In this document: positions 44,683 to 54,025 of the stretch, one piece after another
Numbering within the stretch: the first letter of the stretch is position 1
Layout: every line of letters begins with the position of its first letter
From: Paracidovorax valerianellae
GTDB lineage: Bacteria > Pseudomonadota > Gammaproteobacteria > Burkholderiales > Burkholderiaceae_C
Assembly: GCF_900102625.1 (NCBI RefSeq)
Contig: NZ_FMZC01000003.1
Coordinates: forward strand, 62,001-126,000
Length of the DNA: 64,000 bases
Direction: 5' to 3'
Made by a program: the position numbers and the translations under genes
The notes under the pieces: model-generated
What the model was told of the DNA's origin: nothing
The model's input: the letters and a program-made list of their open reading frames with translations, nothing else
The model's database searches: none

Positions 44683-45245
44683 GGCGCGGAGCGATCAACG
44701 CCGCCGGCACCGCCCGCGGACGAGGCCCGGCGCGCGCCGACGAACTGGCGCAGCGCCTGTGCGGCGCGCCGGGCGACCGAGCCGACCGCATGGGCCGGCG
44801 CATCGCCGATCACGCGGGCCAGGTCCTCCTCGACGTCCCAGCGGACGTGGTCCACCAGCCAGTTGATCTCGGCCGCCAGCTGCACGTCGCCTTCGATGCG
44901 GATGCCAGGCTTGTCGCCGCGCAGCGCGGTCTGGGCCAGGGACAGGGGCGAGGTGTCGGTCACTTCCAGGCGCAGGTCCGGCACCAGGGTTTCGGGGGCC
45001 AGATCGAGCAGCCCCGCCGGCGTGATCTGCAGGGCCATCGAATACACGCGCCACTGCACGCGGGCCACCCGCCCCTTCTGGCGGACGAGGCGGTCCATGG
45101 CCTCGGGCTCCTGCATGAGCACATGGTTGAGGAACAGCACCATGCGGTGCTGCACCTCGTGCACCAGCCACTGCGGTGGCTGCGGGCCTGCGGCGATGCG
45201 CTCGAAAAGCCCATCCAGGAATGAAAAAGGGGACTGTGTTGCCAT
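44679..45245 (-). CDS. ubiJ: Ubiquinone biosynthesis accessory factor UbiJ
   Basis: 188 residues, SCP2-like lipid-binding domain: a beta/helix part with [20 protein letters not shown] and [19 protein letters not shown]-like [19 protein letters not shown], then a C-terminal helix. It helps assemble the Ubi complex. The stop overlaps the ubiB start (ATGA). Shorter than E. coli UbiJ by only a little. Promoter is unclear; AATAAT is 8 nt before the start codon. Confidence 0.88.
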   Translation of the reverse strand: MATQSPFSFLDGLFERIAAGPQPPQWLVHEVQHRMVLFLNHVLMQEPEAMDRLVRQKGRVARVQWRVYSMALQITPAGLLDLAPETLVPDLRLEVTDTSPLSLAQTALRGDKPGIRIEGDVQLAAEINWLVDHVRWDVEEDLARVIGDAPAHAVGSVARRAAQALRQFVGARRASSAGGAGGVDRSAP

Positions 45246-45323
45246 AGTCCCCGATTATTCCCCGAACTGGGCGCGGCACCGAGGGCTTTACCCCCGCGCC
45301 CGCCGCGCCATTGCGGCCGAGCC

Positions 45324-46349
45324 TTATTGCAAGGCTTGCACGCCGGCCACCAGCCAGCCGCTGTTGCCGGTCTTGGCCTTGGTCATGTTCCACACTTCGC
45401 GGAACGGGCTCGGGCCGGCCGAGAGCTCTTCACGGATCATTCCGGAGAACTCCACGCTGGCCATGTAGCCGTCGCCCAGGTCTTCGATGCCCAGCAGTTG
45501 CGCTTCCAGCATGACCACGTCGGTGTGGTTGGGCTGGCTCGCGCCGCGCAGCGACTCGCGCTCGCTCAGCTGGGTGCGGATCTCATCCACCATGCTGTCG
45601 GTCATCATCGAGCGCAGCGCGGCGATGTCCGAACGGTCCCAGGCGCCTTGCAGCGTGATGAAGTTGCGCTTGGCCGCATTCAGGAAGCCTTCGGTATCGA
45701 AGCCCTCGGGCACGCCCCAGTTCTGCGAGCCGGCCAGGGCCGAGCCAATCACCACGCCGGAGCCGCCGCCGCTCTGGCGGGAGGCGTCGAACGCCATGCT
45801 GCTGCGCTCGAACGGCCGGGCGGACGCGTCGTTGCCGACGTTCTGCGGGCTGTACTGGCGGGGCATCTGCGCCTCGGCGGGCGACGTGGCGCCGGCACCG
45901 GCCCCTGCGCCCTGGAAGGCGAAGGGCGAGTTGCCCGTGCCGCTTTCGGCAGGCTTGCGCGAACGCATGAACATGCGGAACACGGCGAACGCGCCGAGTG
46001 CCAGCAGCGCGATCAGCAGGAACTGGCCGAAGCCCGCGCCCAGGCCGAGCGAGTGGGCCAGCCAGGCCAGGCCCAGGCCCGCGGCCAAGCCGCCGAGCAT
46101 CGCGCCCCAAGGCTTCTTGGCGGCAGCCGCAGGAGCCGCTGCCGCGGCGCCGGGCTTGGCGGCAGCAGCGCTGTTGACGTTCTGCGCGGGTGCGCCAGGA
46201 GCGGCAGGCGGCGGCGTGGCGGATTCGCGCTGCGTCACGTTGCTCGACTGCTTGCCGACGGACTTGCCGCCACTCATGCGGCGGGCATCCGCGTCGGCAT
46301 GCACCATCACCATCATGGCGACCAGCGCCATGGACCAAATTTTCATCAT
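45324..46349 (-). CDS. Tim44-like domain membrane protein
   Basis: 341 residues. Signal or anchor segment at the start, an Ala/Pro-rich linker, two adjacent membrane helices (about 85-125), another linker, then a Tim44/MBA1-like domain (about 205-340) with AAKRNFITLQGAWDRSDIAALR and VEFSGMIREELSAG. Homologues sit in many betaproteobacterial ubi clusters. The role is not known; a lipid- or quinone-related function is inferred from position only. GGAG precedes the ATG. Confidence 0.82.
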   Translation of the reverse strand: MMKIWSMALVAMMVMVHADADARRMSGGKSVGKQSSNVTQRESATPPPAAPGAPAQNVNSAAAAKPGAAAAAPAAAAKKPWGAMLGGLAAGLGLAWLAHSLGLGAGFGQFLLIALLALGAFAVFRMFMRSRKPAESGTGNSPFAFQGAGAGAGATSPAEAQMPRQYSPQNVGNDASARPFERSSMAFDASRQSGGGSGVVIGSALAGSQNWGVPEGFDTEGFLNAAKRNFITLQGAWDRSDIAALRSMMTDSMVDEIRTQLSERESLRGASQPNHTDVVMLEAQLLGIEDLGDGYMASVEFSGMIREELSAGPSPFREVWNMTKAKTGNSGWLVAGVQALQ

Positions 46350-46402
46350 GTCATCTCCAATTTATAGATCGGTGCCCGCTGCCAGCGAACACGCCAAAAG
46401 GC

Positions 46403-47134
46403 TCAGCACTTGATTCCAACATGCAAAGCAACGATTCCCCCCGTCATGTTGTGATAGTCCACATGCCCAAAGCCATTTTTCTGCATGAGGGTTTTGAGTT
46501 CTTCCTGGCCCGGATGCATGCGGATCGACTCGGCGAGGTAGCGGTAGCTGGCGTCGTCGCCCGCCACCATCTGGCCCAGGCGGGGCAGCACCTTGAAGGA
46601 ATACCAGTCGTAGGCTTTCTCCAGCGGCTTGGCCACCTTGGAAAATTCCAGCACCAGCAGACGCCCGCGCGGCTTCAGCACGCGGCACATCTCGGCGATC
46701 GCCTGGTCCTTGTGGGTCATGTTGCGCAGTCCGAAGGCCACGCTCACCGCATCGAAATGGCCGTCGGGGAACGGCAGGCGTTCCGCGTCGCACACCAGCG
46801 TGGGCAGCACCACGCCGGCGTCGATGAGGCGGTCGCGCCCCACGCGCAGCATGGCTTCGTTGATGTCGGTATGCACCACCTGGCCCGATGCGCCAACCTT
46901 CTTGGCGAAGGCCTTCGCCAGGTCGCCCGTGCCGCCTGCGATGTCCAGCACACGGTTGCCCTCGCGCAGGTTGGCGACCATGACCGTGTAGGCCTTCCAT
47001 GCGCGGTGCAGGCCACCGGACATGAGGTCGTTCATGACGTCGTACTTCGATGCGACGGAGTCGAAGACGCCGCGCACGCGGCGCGCCTTTTCTGCCTCGT
47101 CGACCGACTGGAATCCGAAATGCGTGGTGCTCAT
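46403..47134 (-). CDS. ubiE: Ubiquinone/menaquinone methyltransferase
   Basis: 243 residues, SAM-dependent C-methyltransferase of ubiquinone synthesis. The family signature [14 protein letters not shown]-binding [12 protein letters not shown], and [13 protein letters not shown] are present. It lies in a run with DUF971 upstream and the Tim44-like gene, ubiJ and ubiB downstream. Confidence 0.97.
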   Translation of the reverse strand: MSTTHFGFQSVDEAEKARRVRGVFDSVASKYDVMNDLMSGGLHRAWKAYTVMVANLREGNRVLDIAGGTGDLAKAFAKKVGASGQVVHTDINEAMLRVGRDRLIDAGVVLPTLVCDAERLPFPDGHFDAVSVAFGLRNMTHKDQAIAEMCRVLKPRGRLLVLEFSKVAKPLEKAYDWYSFKVLPRLGQMVAGDDASYRYLAESIRMHPGQEELKTLMQKNGFGHVDYHNMTGGIVALHVGIKC

Positions 47135-47255
47135 TCCGCGATGCTAGGCGCGCAGGCCCCGCTCGTACAGCGACAACCCCGCACCTGCATGGGGCATCTG
47201 TCGCAATTTGGACGCTCTGCACGCGCCCGATGAGCGCGCAGGTCCACCGCGGAGG

Positions 47256-47702
47256 TCAGTGGCCGCAGCCTCCGTGGCCATGCGAATGGCCACCCCCACC
47301 GCCGCCACTGCCGCGTTTGGCCGGCATCGGCGTGTCGCGGTCGGCGCCTGTTTCGGCCAGCCGGCGCAGGTAGTCGGCCCACAGCGCTTCCTGGCGCTGG
47401 CCGAGTTCGTAGAGGTAATCCCACGAGAAGATGCCCGTGTCGTGCCCATCGGAGAACGTGGGCTTGACCGCGTAATTGCCCACCGGCTCCAGGCCCGTGA
47501 GCGTGACGTGGCGCTGGCCGGTCTGCAGCACTTCCTGGCCCGGGCCGTGGCCCTGCACCTCGGCGGAGGGCGAATACACGCGCATCAGCTCGAACGGAAT
47601 GCGGAAGGCCGCGCCGTCCGAGAACACCACCTCGAGCATTCGCGACGCTTCGTGCACCGTGATGGATTGCGGCGTGGGCGCGCCGGCTTTCAGACCTGCC
47701 AT
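47256..47702 (-). CDS. DUF971 protein with histidine-rich tail
   Basis: 148 residues from the ATG at 47702. The core (FSDGAAFRIPFELMRVYSPSAE, quoted in part, then FSDGHDTGIFSWDYLYELG) matches DUF971, related to the N-terminal domain of gamma-butyrobetaine hydroxylase and often found beside ubiE. The end is a Gly stretch then HSHGHGGCGH, which should bind metal. No catalytic activity established. Confidence 0.88.
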   Translation of the reverse strand: MAGLKAGAPTPQSITVHEASRMLEVVFSDGAAFRIPFELMRVYSPSAEVQGHGPGQEVLQTGQRHVTLTGLEPVGNYAVKPTFSDGHDTGIFSWDYLYELGQRQEALWADYLRRLAETGADRDTPMPAKRGSGGGGGGHSHGHGGCGH

Positions 47703-47833
47703 GAAAAAATCCTCTGTGCGTTTTGCGGGGTGCCTGCTGCGCGGCCCGGTGGAGCCGGCGCAGGAGCCTTTGCGGGATTGTCCCACCGGGCCCTCGCGGC
47801 CCCGCACGGGCTCCGCATCGGGCCCGCGCAGGC

Positions 47834-48286
47834 TCAGGCGAGTTGCGCCAGCCGTTCAGCCATCTCGGCCTCGGCAGCCGCCAGGCGCCCGGCCACTTCG
47901 GCCTCGCGCTCGGGCGCCCGCTCACGCTGCGCAGCCGCCCACACGGCGCCGGGAAAGTGGCTGTCCCACGCAAACCGGGCGATCACGTGCCAGTGCAGGT
48001 GCGGGACCATGTTGCCGAGCGCGGCCAGGTTGATCTTGTCCGGATGCAGATGGGCGCGCAGCGCGCTCTCCACTGCCGCCACCGCTTCCATGCAATGCAC
48101 GCGGTCTGCCGGAGCCAGATCGGTGAACTCCGCCGCATGCGCCGCCCACACCACGCGGTAGAAGGCCGGAAAGCCCGCCTCCTGCGCGCGGATCACCCGC
48201 AGCTTGGGGCCGCGCCAGACCAGCGCGCCGCCATCGCCATCGCACAGCGGGCAGGGGCTCGACACGGAGGCCGCGCTGGCCGCCAT
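47834..48286 (-). CDS. HIT-family nucleotide hydrolase/transferase
   Basis: 150 residues. Starts at an ATG that shares one base with the stop of the upstream FAD gene (TGATG), so is translationally coupled. It has a zinc-type CPLCDGDGG start and the histidine triad HLHWHVIAR. HIT proteins hydrolyse dinucleoside polyphosphates or AMP-amidates. The C-terminal 35 residues are Glu/Ala-rich helix. Confidence 0.92.
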   Translation of the reverse strand: MAASAASVSSPCPLCDGDGGALVWRGPKLRVIRAQEAGFPAFYRVVWAAHAAEFTDLAPADRVHCMEAVAAVESALRAHLHPDKINLAALGNMVPHLHWHVIARFAWDSHFPGAVWAAAQRERAPEREAEVAGRLAAAEAEMAERLAQLA

Positions 48287-51200
48287 CAAACGAGCACCCG
48301 CTCGATGCCGCCCGCGTTGGCGCGCTGCACGTACTCGGGCATCCAGTTGTCGCCCAGAATCTCGCGCGCCATCTCGACGACGATGTAGTCGGCCTCCAGC
48401 AGGCCGTTCTGCAGGTCGTCCTGGTAGCGGTTCAGGCCCTGCAGACAGCTTGGGCAGCTGGTCAATATCTTCACGTTCTCCGTCGGTGCCACGGCGCCGC
48501 TCGCGCGCAGCGCGGCCTCGCCCTTCTTGATTTCCTCCTCCTTGCGAAAGCGCACCTGGGTGGAGATGTCGGGCCGGGTCACGCCCAGCGTGCCGGACTC
48601 GCCGCAGCAGCGTTCGCTCTTGGTGACCTGCGGGCCGACCAGCGCCTTCACCGTCTTCACCGAGTCCTGCAGCTTCATCGGGTTGTGGCAGGGCTCGTGG
48701 TACAGGTAGGCGCCCTTGCCCTGCAGCGTCACGCCCTTTTCCAGCAGGTATTCGTGGATGTCGATAATGCGGCTGCCCGGAAATATCTTGCCGAAGTCGT
48801 AGCCCTGCAACTGGTCGTAGCAGGTGCCGCAGCTCACCACCACCGTCTTGATGTCGAGGTAGTTGAGCGTGTTGGCCACGCGGTGAAAGAGCACCCGGTT
48901 GTCGGTGATCATCTTCTCGGCCTTGTCGAACTGGCCACTGCCGCGCTGTGGGTAACCGCAGCACAGGTAGCCCGGCGGCAGCACGGTCTGCACGCCCGCG
49001 TGCCAGAGCATGGCCTGCGTGGCCAGGCCCACCTGGCTGAAGAGGCGCTCCGATCCGCACCCGGGGAAATAGAACACGGCCTCCGTCTCGGCCGTGGTCG
49101 TGGCCGGGTTGCGGATGATGGGCACGTAGTCCTTGTTTTCGATGTCCAGCAGCGCACGCGCCGTCTTCTTGGGCAGGCCGCCCGGCAGCTTCTTGTTGAT
49201 GAAGTGCACCACCTGCTCCTTCACCGGCGCCGCGCCCACCGTGGCCGGCGGGCGTGCCGTCTGGCGGCGGCCCACCTTGCGCAGCAGGTCCACCGCGATG
49301 CGCTGGGCCTTGAATCCCACGCCGACCATCGCGCTGCGCAGGAGCTTGATGGTGTCGGGGTTGGTGGCGTTGAGCATGGTCATCGCCAGCGCGTTGCCTG
49401 GGCGGAACGTCTTCTTGCCCATCTTGCGCAGCAGGTTGCGCATGTTCATCGTCACGTCGCCGAAGTCGATCTTGACCGGGCACGGCGTGTAGCACTTGTG
49501 GCACACGGTGCAGTGGTCGGCCACGTCCTCGAACTCCTGCCAGTGCTTGATCGACACGCCCCGGCGCGTCTGCTCTTCGTACAGGAAAGCCTCCACCAGC
49601 AGCGACGTGGCGAGGATCTTGTTGCGCGGGCTGTACAGCAGGCTGGCGCGCGGCACGTGGGTGGCGCACACGGGTTTGCACTTGCCGCAGCGCAGGCAGT
49701 CCTTGACCGAATCGGCGATGGCGCCGATGTCGCTCTGCTGCATGATCAGCGACTCGTGGCCCATCAAGCCGAAGCTCGGCGTATAGGCGTTGGTCAGGTC
49801 GGCGAACATCAGCGAGTTGCGAGCCGAACCGGGCTCCCGCGCAGTATCCACTAGGACACCTTGCTCCTTATTTCGTAGCAACTTGCCTTTGTTGAACCGG
49901 CCTTCTGGGTCCACGCGCTGCTTGTAGTCGGCGAACGGGCGCAGTTCGTCGTCGGTCAGGAACTCCAGCTTCGTGATGCCGATGCCGTGCTCGCCCGAGA
50001 TCACGCCGTCCAGGTGGCGGGCCAGCACCATGATGCGGGCCACGGCTTCGTGCGCCGTCTGCAGCATGCGGTAGTCGTCGCTGTTGACGGGAATGTTGGT
50101 GTGCACATTGCCGTCGCCAGCATGCATGTGCAGCGCCACCCACACGCGGCCCTTGAGCACGCGCTGGTGGATGGCCGCCGTCTCGTCCATGATGGGTTTG
50201 AACGCGGCGCCCGCGAAGATCTTGGACAGCGGCTCGCGCAACTGGGTCTTCCAGCTGGCGCGCAGCGTGTGGTCCTGCAGCTGCGGGAACAGCGGCTCGA
50301 CATCGCGCAGCCAGCCGGTCCACAGCGCACGCACCTCGCCCACCAAAGCCACGGCCTGCGCCACGCGGTCTTCCAGCAGTTCGGCGGAGGGAATCTCGTG
50401 CGCGTCGTCCTGCCGGCCCAACGGCAGGTTGCCGCGCAGGAAGAAGTCTTCCAGCGCATCGCACAGCGTCAGCTTGTTGCGCAGCGACAGTTCGATGTTG
50501 ATGCGCTCGATGCCGTCCGTGTACTCGGCCATGCGCGGCAGCGGGATCACCACGTCTTCGTTGATCTTGAAGGCGTTGGTATGGCGGCTGATGGCGGCCG
50601 TGCGCTTGCGGTCCAGCCAGAACTTCTTGCGTGCTTCGGGGCTGATGGCGATGAAGCCTTCGCCCGAGCGCGAATTGGCCAGGCGCACGACCTCGCTGGT
50701 CACGCGCGCCACGTCGTCGGCGTTGTCGCCCGCGATGTCGCCGAACAGCACCATCTTGGGCAGCCCGCCGCCGTGCCGCTTGCTCTTGGTGGCGTAGCCC
50801 ACGGCTTTCAGATAGCGGTCGTCCAGGTGTTCCAGGCCCGCCAGCAGCACGCCGCTGCGCTGCTGCTCGGCGAACATGAAGTCCTTGATCTCCACGATGC
50901 TGGGCACCGCGTCCTTGGCGTTGCCGAAGAATTCGAGGCACACGGTGCGCGTGTGCTCTGGCATGCGGTGCACCACCCAGCGCGCGCTGGTGATGAGGCC
51001 GTCGCAGCCCTCTTTCTGAATGCCCGGCAGGCCCGACAGGAACTTGTCGGTCACGTCCTTGCCCAGGCCCTCCTTGCGGAAGGTCCTGCCGGCGATATCG
51101 AGGCGCTCGGTGCGGATCGGCGTCTTGCCGTCGGCCTCGAAATACTGCAGATCGAAGCTCGCCACCTCGGCGTCGTGGATCTTGCCCATGTTGTGGTTCA

Positions 51201-52200
51201 CACGGGTCACTTCCAGCCACTGGGCGTCGGGCGTCACCATGCGCCAGCTGGCCAGGTTGTCGAGCGCCGTGCCCCACAGCACGGCCTTCTTGCCACCGGC
51301 ATTCATGGCGATGTTGCCGCCGATGCACGATGCCTCGGCACTGGTCGGGTCCACGGCGAACACGTAGCCCGCGCGCTCGGCCGCATCGGCCACGCGCTGG
51401 GTGACCACGCCGGCCTCGGTCCACACGGTGGCGACTTCGCGGTCCATGCCCGGCAGGCGGCGCATTTCCACCTCGGTCATGGCCTCCAGCTTTTCGGTGT
51501 TGATGACCACGCTGCGCCAGGTGAGCGGGATCGCGCCGCCGGTGTAGCCGGTGCCGCCGCCGCGCGGAATGATGGTCAGCTCCAGATCGATGCAGGCCTT
51601 CACCAGCGCGGCCATCTCGGCCTCGGTATCGGGGGTGAGCACCACGAACGGGTACTCGACGCGCCAATCGGTCGCATCGGTCACGTGGGAAACGCGCGAA
51701 AGCCCGTCAAATTTGATGTTGTCCTTGGCCGTGTGCCGGCCCAGGCGCTTTTGCACCTGGCGGCGCAGCTGGGCGGCCTCCACGAACGTGGCGTCGAACT
51801 CGGCGATGGCGCGGCGGGCGGCATCCACCAACTGGCCCACTAGCTGGTCGCGGCTGGAGTCGTCGGCCGGCGTGCGGCGCTTGCCGATCTCGGCCAGGCG
51901 GTGCTCCAGCGCATCGACCAGAAGCTTGCGCCGGTCGGGATTGTCCAGCAGGTCGTCCTGCAGATAGGGGTTGCGCTGCACGACCCAGATGTCGCCCAGC
52001 ACTTCGTAGAGCATGCGGGCCGAGCGGCCGGTGCGGCGCTCGCGGCGCAGTTGGTCGAGCACGTCCCAGGAGGGAGACCCGAGCAGCCGGATGACGATTT
52101 CCCGGTCCGAGAACGAGGTGTAGTTGTAGGGAATCTCTCGCAGGCGGGCGGGCTCGGCGGCCTGCGCCTGCAGGGCAGCCAGCGCTATGGGAACGTTCAT
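48286..52200 (-). CDS. Giant fused FAD/Fe-S dehydrogenase (DUF3683 + FAD_binding_4 + 4Fe-4S + CCG)
   Basis: 1,304 residues. Order: DUF3683 N-terminal part (about 1-150), FAD_binding_4 ([33 protein letters not shown]; about 160-330), FAD-oxidase C-terminal domain (about 350-730), two 4Fe-4S motifs ([16 protein letters not shown] near 840, [12 protein letters not shown] near 900), then CCG-type cysteine clusters ([37 protein letters not shown]). This fuses the GlcD and GlpC/LutE-like functions, i.e. a D-2-hydroxy acid dehydrogenase passing electrons to quinones. Likely substrate D-lactate or glycolate; not decided. Coupled to the HIT gene by TGATG. Confidence 0.93.
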   Translation of the reverse strand: MNVPIALAALQAQAAEPARLREIPYNYTSFSDREIVIRLLGSPSWDVLDQLRRERRTGRSARMLYEVLGDIWVVQRNPYLQDDLLDNPDRRKLLVDALEHRLAEIGKRRTPADDSSRDQLVGQLVDAARRAIAEFDATFVEAAQLRRQVQKRLGRHTAKDNIKFDGLSRVSHVTDATDWRVEYPFVVLTPDTEAEMAALVKACIDLELTIIPRGGGTGYTGGAIPLTWRSVVINTEKLEAMTEVEMRRLPGMDREVATVWTEAGVVTQRVADAAERAGYVFAVDPTSAEASCIGGNIAMNAGGKKAVLWGTALDNLASWRMVTPDAQWLEVTRVNHNMGKIHDAEVASFDLQYFEADGKTPIRTERLDIAGRTFRKEGLGKDVTDKFLSGLPGIQKEGCDGLITSARWVVHRMPEHTRTVCLEFFGNAKDAVPSIVEIKDFMFAEQQRSGVLLAGLEHLDDRYLKAVGYATKSKRHGGGLPKMVLFGDIAGDNADDVARVTSEVVRLANSRSGEGFIAISPEARKKFWLDRKRTAAISRHTNAFKINEDVVIPLPRMAEYTDGIERINIELSLRNKLTLCDALEDFFLRGNLPLGRQDDAHEIPSAELLEDRVAQAVALVGEVRALWTGWLRDVEPLFPQLQDHTLRASWKTQLREPLSKIFAGAAFKPIMDETAAIHQRVLKGRVWVALHMHAGDGNVHTNIPVNSDDYRMLQTAHEAVARIMVLARHLDGVISGEHGIGITKLEFLTDDELRPFADYKQRVDPEGRFNKGKLLRNKEQGVLVDTAREPGSARNSLMFADLTNAYTPSFGLMGHESLIMQQSDIGAIADSVKDCLRCGKCKPVCATHVPRASLLYSPRNKILATSLLVEAFLYEEQTRRGVSIKHWQEFEDVADHCTVCHKCYTPCPVKIDFGDVTMNMRNLLRKMGKKTFRPGNALAMTMLNATNPDTIKLLRSAMVGVGFKAQRIAVDLLRKVGRRQTARPPATVGAAPVKEQVVHFINKKLPGGLPKKTARALLDIENKDYVPIIRNPATTTAETEAVFYFPGCGSERLFSQVGLATQAMLWHAGVQTVLPPGYLCCGYPQRGSGQFDKAEKMITDNRVLFHRVANTLNYLDIKTVVVSCGTCYDQLQGYDFGKIFPGSRIIDIHEYLLEKGVTLQGKGAYLYHEPCHNPMKLQDSVKTVKALVGPQVTKSERCCGESGTLGVTRPDISTQVRFRKEEEIKKGEAALRASGAVAPTENVKILTSCPSCLQGLNRYQDDLQNGLLEADYIVVEMAREILGDNWMPEYVQRANAGGIERVLV

Positions 52201-52330
52201 GGGGTCAACCTGGGTCGGGCGCTGAAAAGCGCCCCTGTGCCTCGGGGCCGCGATTTTATGCCAGGGCCCAGGGAGGCCCGGGGCGTTACGGGGCGCGGCC
52301 CGAGACCATGGAAGCCCATGCGCGGCATTT

Positions 52331-52393
52331 GCTATTATTTTTATAGCAATACACCGGCGTATTCATTGCGCTGGAGCCCTTTTTGGCTCTGAT
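52331..52393. repeat. Dispersed palindromic repeat, copy E
   Basis: GCTATTATTTTTATAGC at 52331-52347, then ATACACCGGCGTAT (second palindrome) and the tail TTGCGCTGGAGCCC. Nearly identical to copy C over 45 nt. It lies after the serA terminator and before the FAD gene start region. Confidence 0.75.
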
Positions 52394-52429
52394 GAAAAAG
52401 ACCGGGCCGGCAGGCTGGGCCGCCGGCCC
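52393..52429 (-). terminator. Rho-independent terminator of serA
   Basis: On the minus strand GGGCCGGC pairs with GCCGGCCC (52404-52411 / 52422-52429, 10-nt loop) and is followed by GGTCTTTTT. It starts 9 bp after the serA stop codon. Confidence 0.85.
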
Positions 52430-52437
52430 CGTGGGAC

Positions 52438-53667
52438 TCAGAACAGCACGCGGCTGCGGATCGTGCCCGGCACCTGGGCCAGCTTGTCCTGCGCCAGGTC
52501 GGACGACTGGGCATCGATGTCGATCACCACGTAGCCCACCTTCTCGTTGGTCTGCAGGTACTGGGCCGCGATGTTGATCTGGTTGTCCGAGAAGATCTGG
52601 TTGATCTGCGACAGCACGCCCGGCACGTTCTGGTGGATGTGCAGCAACCGGTGCTTGCCCGGGTGAGCCGGCAGCGCCACCTCGGGGAAGTTGACCGACG
52701 AGATCGAGGTGCCGTTGTCGCTGTACTTGACCAGTTTTTCGGCCACTTCCAGACCGATGTTGGCCTGCGCCTCCATCGTGGAGCCGCCGATGTGCGGCGT
52801 GAGGATCACGTTGTCCAGCCCGCGCAGGGGCGAGAGGAATTCGTCCTTGTTGGTGCGTGGCTCGACCGGGAACACGTCGATGGCGGCGCCCAGCAGCTTC
52901 TTGGCCTTGAGCGCCTCGGCCAGCGGTTCGATCTCGACCACCGTGCCGCGCGCGGCATTGATGAGAATGCCGCCCGGCTTCATGGCCGCGATCTCGGCCG
53001 CGCCGATCATCCACTGGGTGGACGGCAGCTCGGGCACGTGCAGGCTCACGATGTCGGCCTGGCCCAGCAGCGCGTGCAGCGAAGGCGCCTGGCGCGCATT
53101 GCCCAGCGGCAGCTTGTTGACCACGTCATGGAAGATCACGTGCATGCCCAGGCCTTCGGCCAGCACCGACAGCTGCGTGCCGATGGAGCCGTAGCCCACG
53201 ATGCCCAGCGTCTTGCCGCGGATTTCGTAGGCGTTGTCGGCCGACTTGAGCCAGCCGCCGCGGTGCGCCACCGCGTTCTTCTCGGGAATGCCGCGCAGCA
53301 GCAGGATGGCCTCGGCCAGCACCAGTTCGGCGACCGAGCGGGTGTTGGAATACGGTGCGTTGAACACGGCGATGCCGCGCTCGCGGGCGGCGTTCAGGTC
53401 CACTTGGTTGGTGCCGATGCAAAAGCACCCCACGGCCACCAGCTTGTGCGCATGGGCGAAGACCTCGGCCGTCAGTTGCGTGCGCGAGCGGATGCCCACG
53501 AAGTGCGCATCGGCGATCTTGCGCTTGAGTTCATCGTCGGGCAGCGCCCCGGAGAGGGCCTCGATCTGGGTGTAGCCCGCGCCGCGCAGCACGTCGAGCG
53601 CGGAAGGGTGGATGCCCTCGAGCAACAGGAACTTGATCTTGCTTTTGTCCAGAGATGTTTTGGCCAT
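52438..53667 (-). CDS. serA: D-3-phosphoglycerate dehydrogenase
   Basis: 409 residues, close in length and sequence to E. coli SerA. NAD-binding GYGSIGTQ, catalytic Arg in SRTQL and INAARGTVVEIE, HIGGST with the His-Glu relay, and the C-terminal ACT domain (LLHIHQNVPGVLSQINQIF) that mediates serine feedback. It oxidises 3-phosphoglycerate in serine synthesis. The ATG at 53667 has no strong Shine-Dalgarno. Divergent from ugpB across 358 bp containing a perfect palindrome and a Pho box. Confidence 0.96.
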   Translation of the reverse strand: MAKTSLDKSKIKFLLLEGIHPSALDVLRGAGYTQIEALSGALPDDELKRKIADAHFVGIRSRTQLTAEVFAHAHKLVAVGCFCIGTNQVDLNAARERGIAVFNAPYSNTRSVAELVLAEAILLLRGIPEKNAVAHRGGWLKSADNAYEIRGKTLGIVGYGSIGTQLSVLAEGLGMHVIFHDVVNKLPLGNARQAPSLHALLGQADIVSLHVPELPSTQWMIGAAEIAAMKPGGILINAARGTVVEIEPLAEALKAKKLLGAAIDVFPVEPRTNKDEFLSPLRGLDNVILTPHIGGSTMEAQANIGLEVAEKLVKYSDNGTSISSVNFPEVALPAHPGKHRLLHIHQNVPGVLSQINQIFSDNQINIAAQYLQTNEKVGYVVIDIDAQSSDLAQDKLAQVPGTIRSRVLF

Positions 53668-53758
53668 GGAAAGGTCCGGGAGGATCGTGAAACGAAGAAG
53701 CGGATGGGGCGGGGGCACGGGCCCTCCACCCAGGGCCCCAGAACGGGGACACAGATCA

Positions 53759-53773
53759 TTGTGCACTGCACAA
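53759..53773. promoter_or_regulatory. Perfect 15-nt palindrome upstream of serA
   Basis: TTGTGCACTGCACAA, perfectly symmetric around a central C. Its left end is the complement of CACAAT, a plausible -10 on the serA strand, about 95 bp before the serA start. Typical of a dimeric repressor site; I cannot name the regulator. Confidence 0.5.
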
Positions 53774-53840
53774 AACCCTGCTGGCATCCCCGCAATTCGC
53801 CAATCTGGTGCGACCGATGAGTCGCCAAGGTGACTTGCCG

Positions 53841-53873
53841 TGTCACGGAATTGTCACGAAATTGCCATTGTTC
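53841..53873 (+). promoter_or_regulatory. Pho box upstream of ugpB
   Basis: Two adjacent 11-bp direct repeats, TGTCACGGAAT (53841-53851) and TGTCACGAAAT (53852-53862), match the PhoB consensus of CTGTCAT repeats at 11-bp period. TGCCATTGTTC (53863-53873) can serve as a third half-site. PhoB would activate the operon about 150-165 bp upstream of the start codon of ugpB. Confidence 0.8.
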
Positions 53874-53963
53874 ACGGCCGCTTAGGTGCGATTTCGGCTA
53901 CTTCGGCGCGACGGGTTTCCCCGCTTGATCGCCATGCAGGCCTATGCGACAACGACACATTCG

Positions 53964-53974
53964 TGTCACGAAAT
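53964..53974 (+). promoter_or_regulatory. Solitary Pho half-site
   Basis: TGTCACGAAAT repeats exactly the second half-site of the Pho box, 112 bp further downstream and 52 bp before the ugpB start. No partner at 11-bp spacing. Confidence 0.35.
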
Positions 53975-54025
53975 GCGTCCTACCATCGGCGCTTCGTGCA
54001 TTTCGTATCGATTCGAGGAGTTTTC

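Larger units (their letters stand above)
53668..54025. other. Regulatory gap between serA and ugpB
   Basis: 358 bp without a gene. It holds a 15-nt palindrome (53759-53773) overlapping a CACAAT on the serA side, a Pho box (53841-53862) with a possible third half-site, and an extra half-site at 53964-53974. Promoters of serA and of the ugp operon are expected here. Confidence 0.6.
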
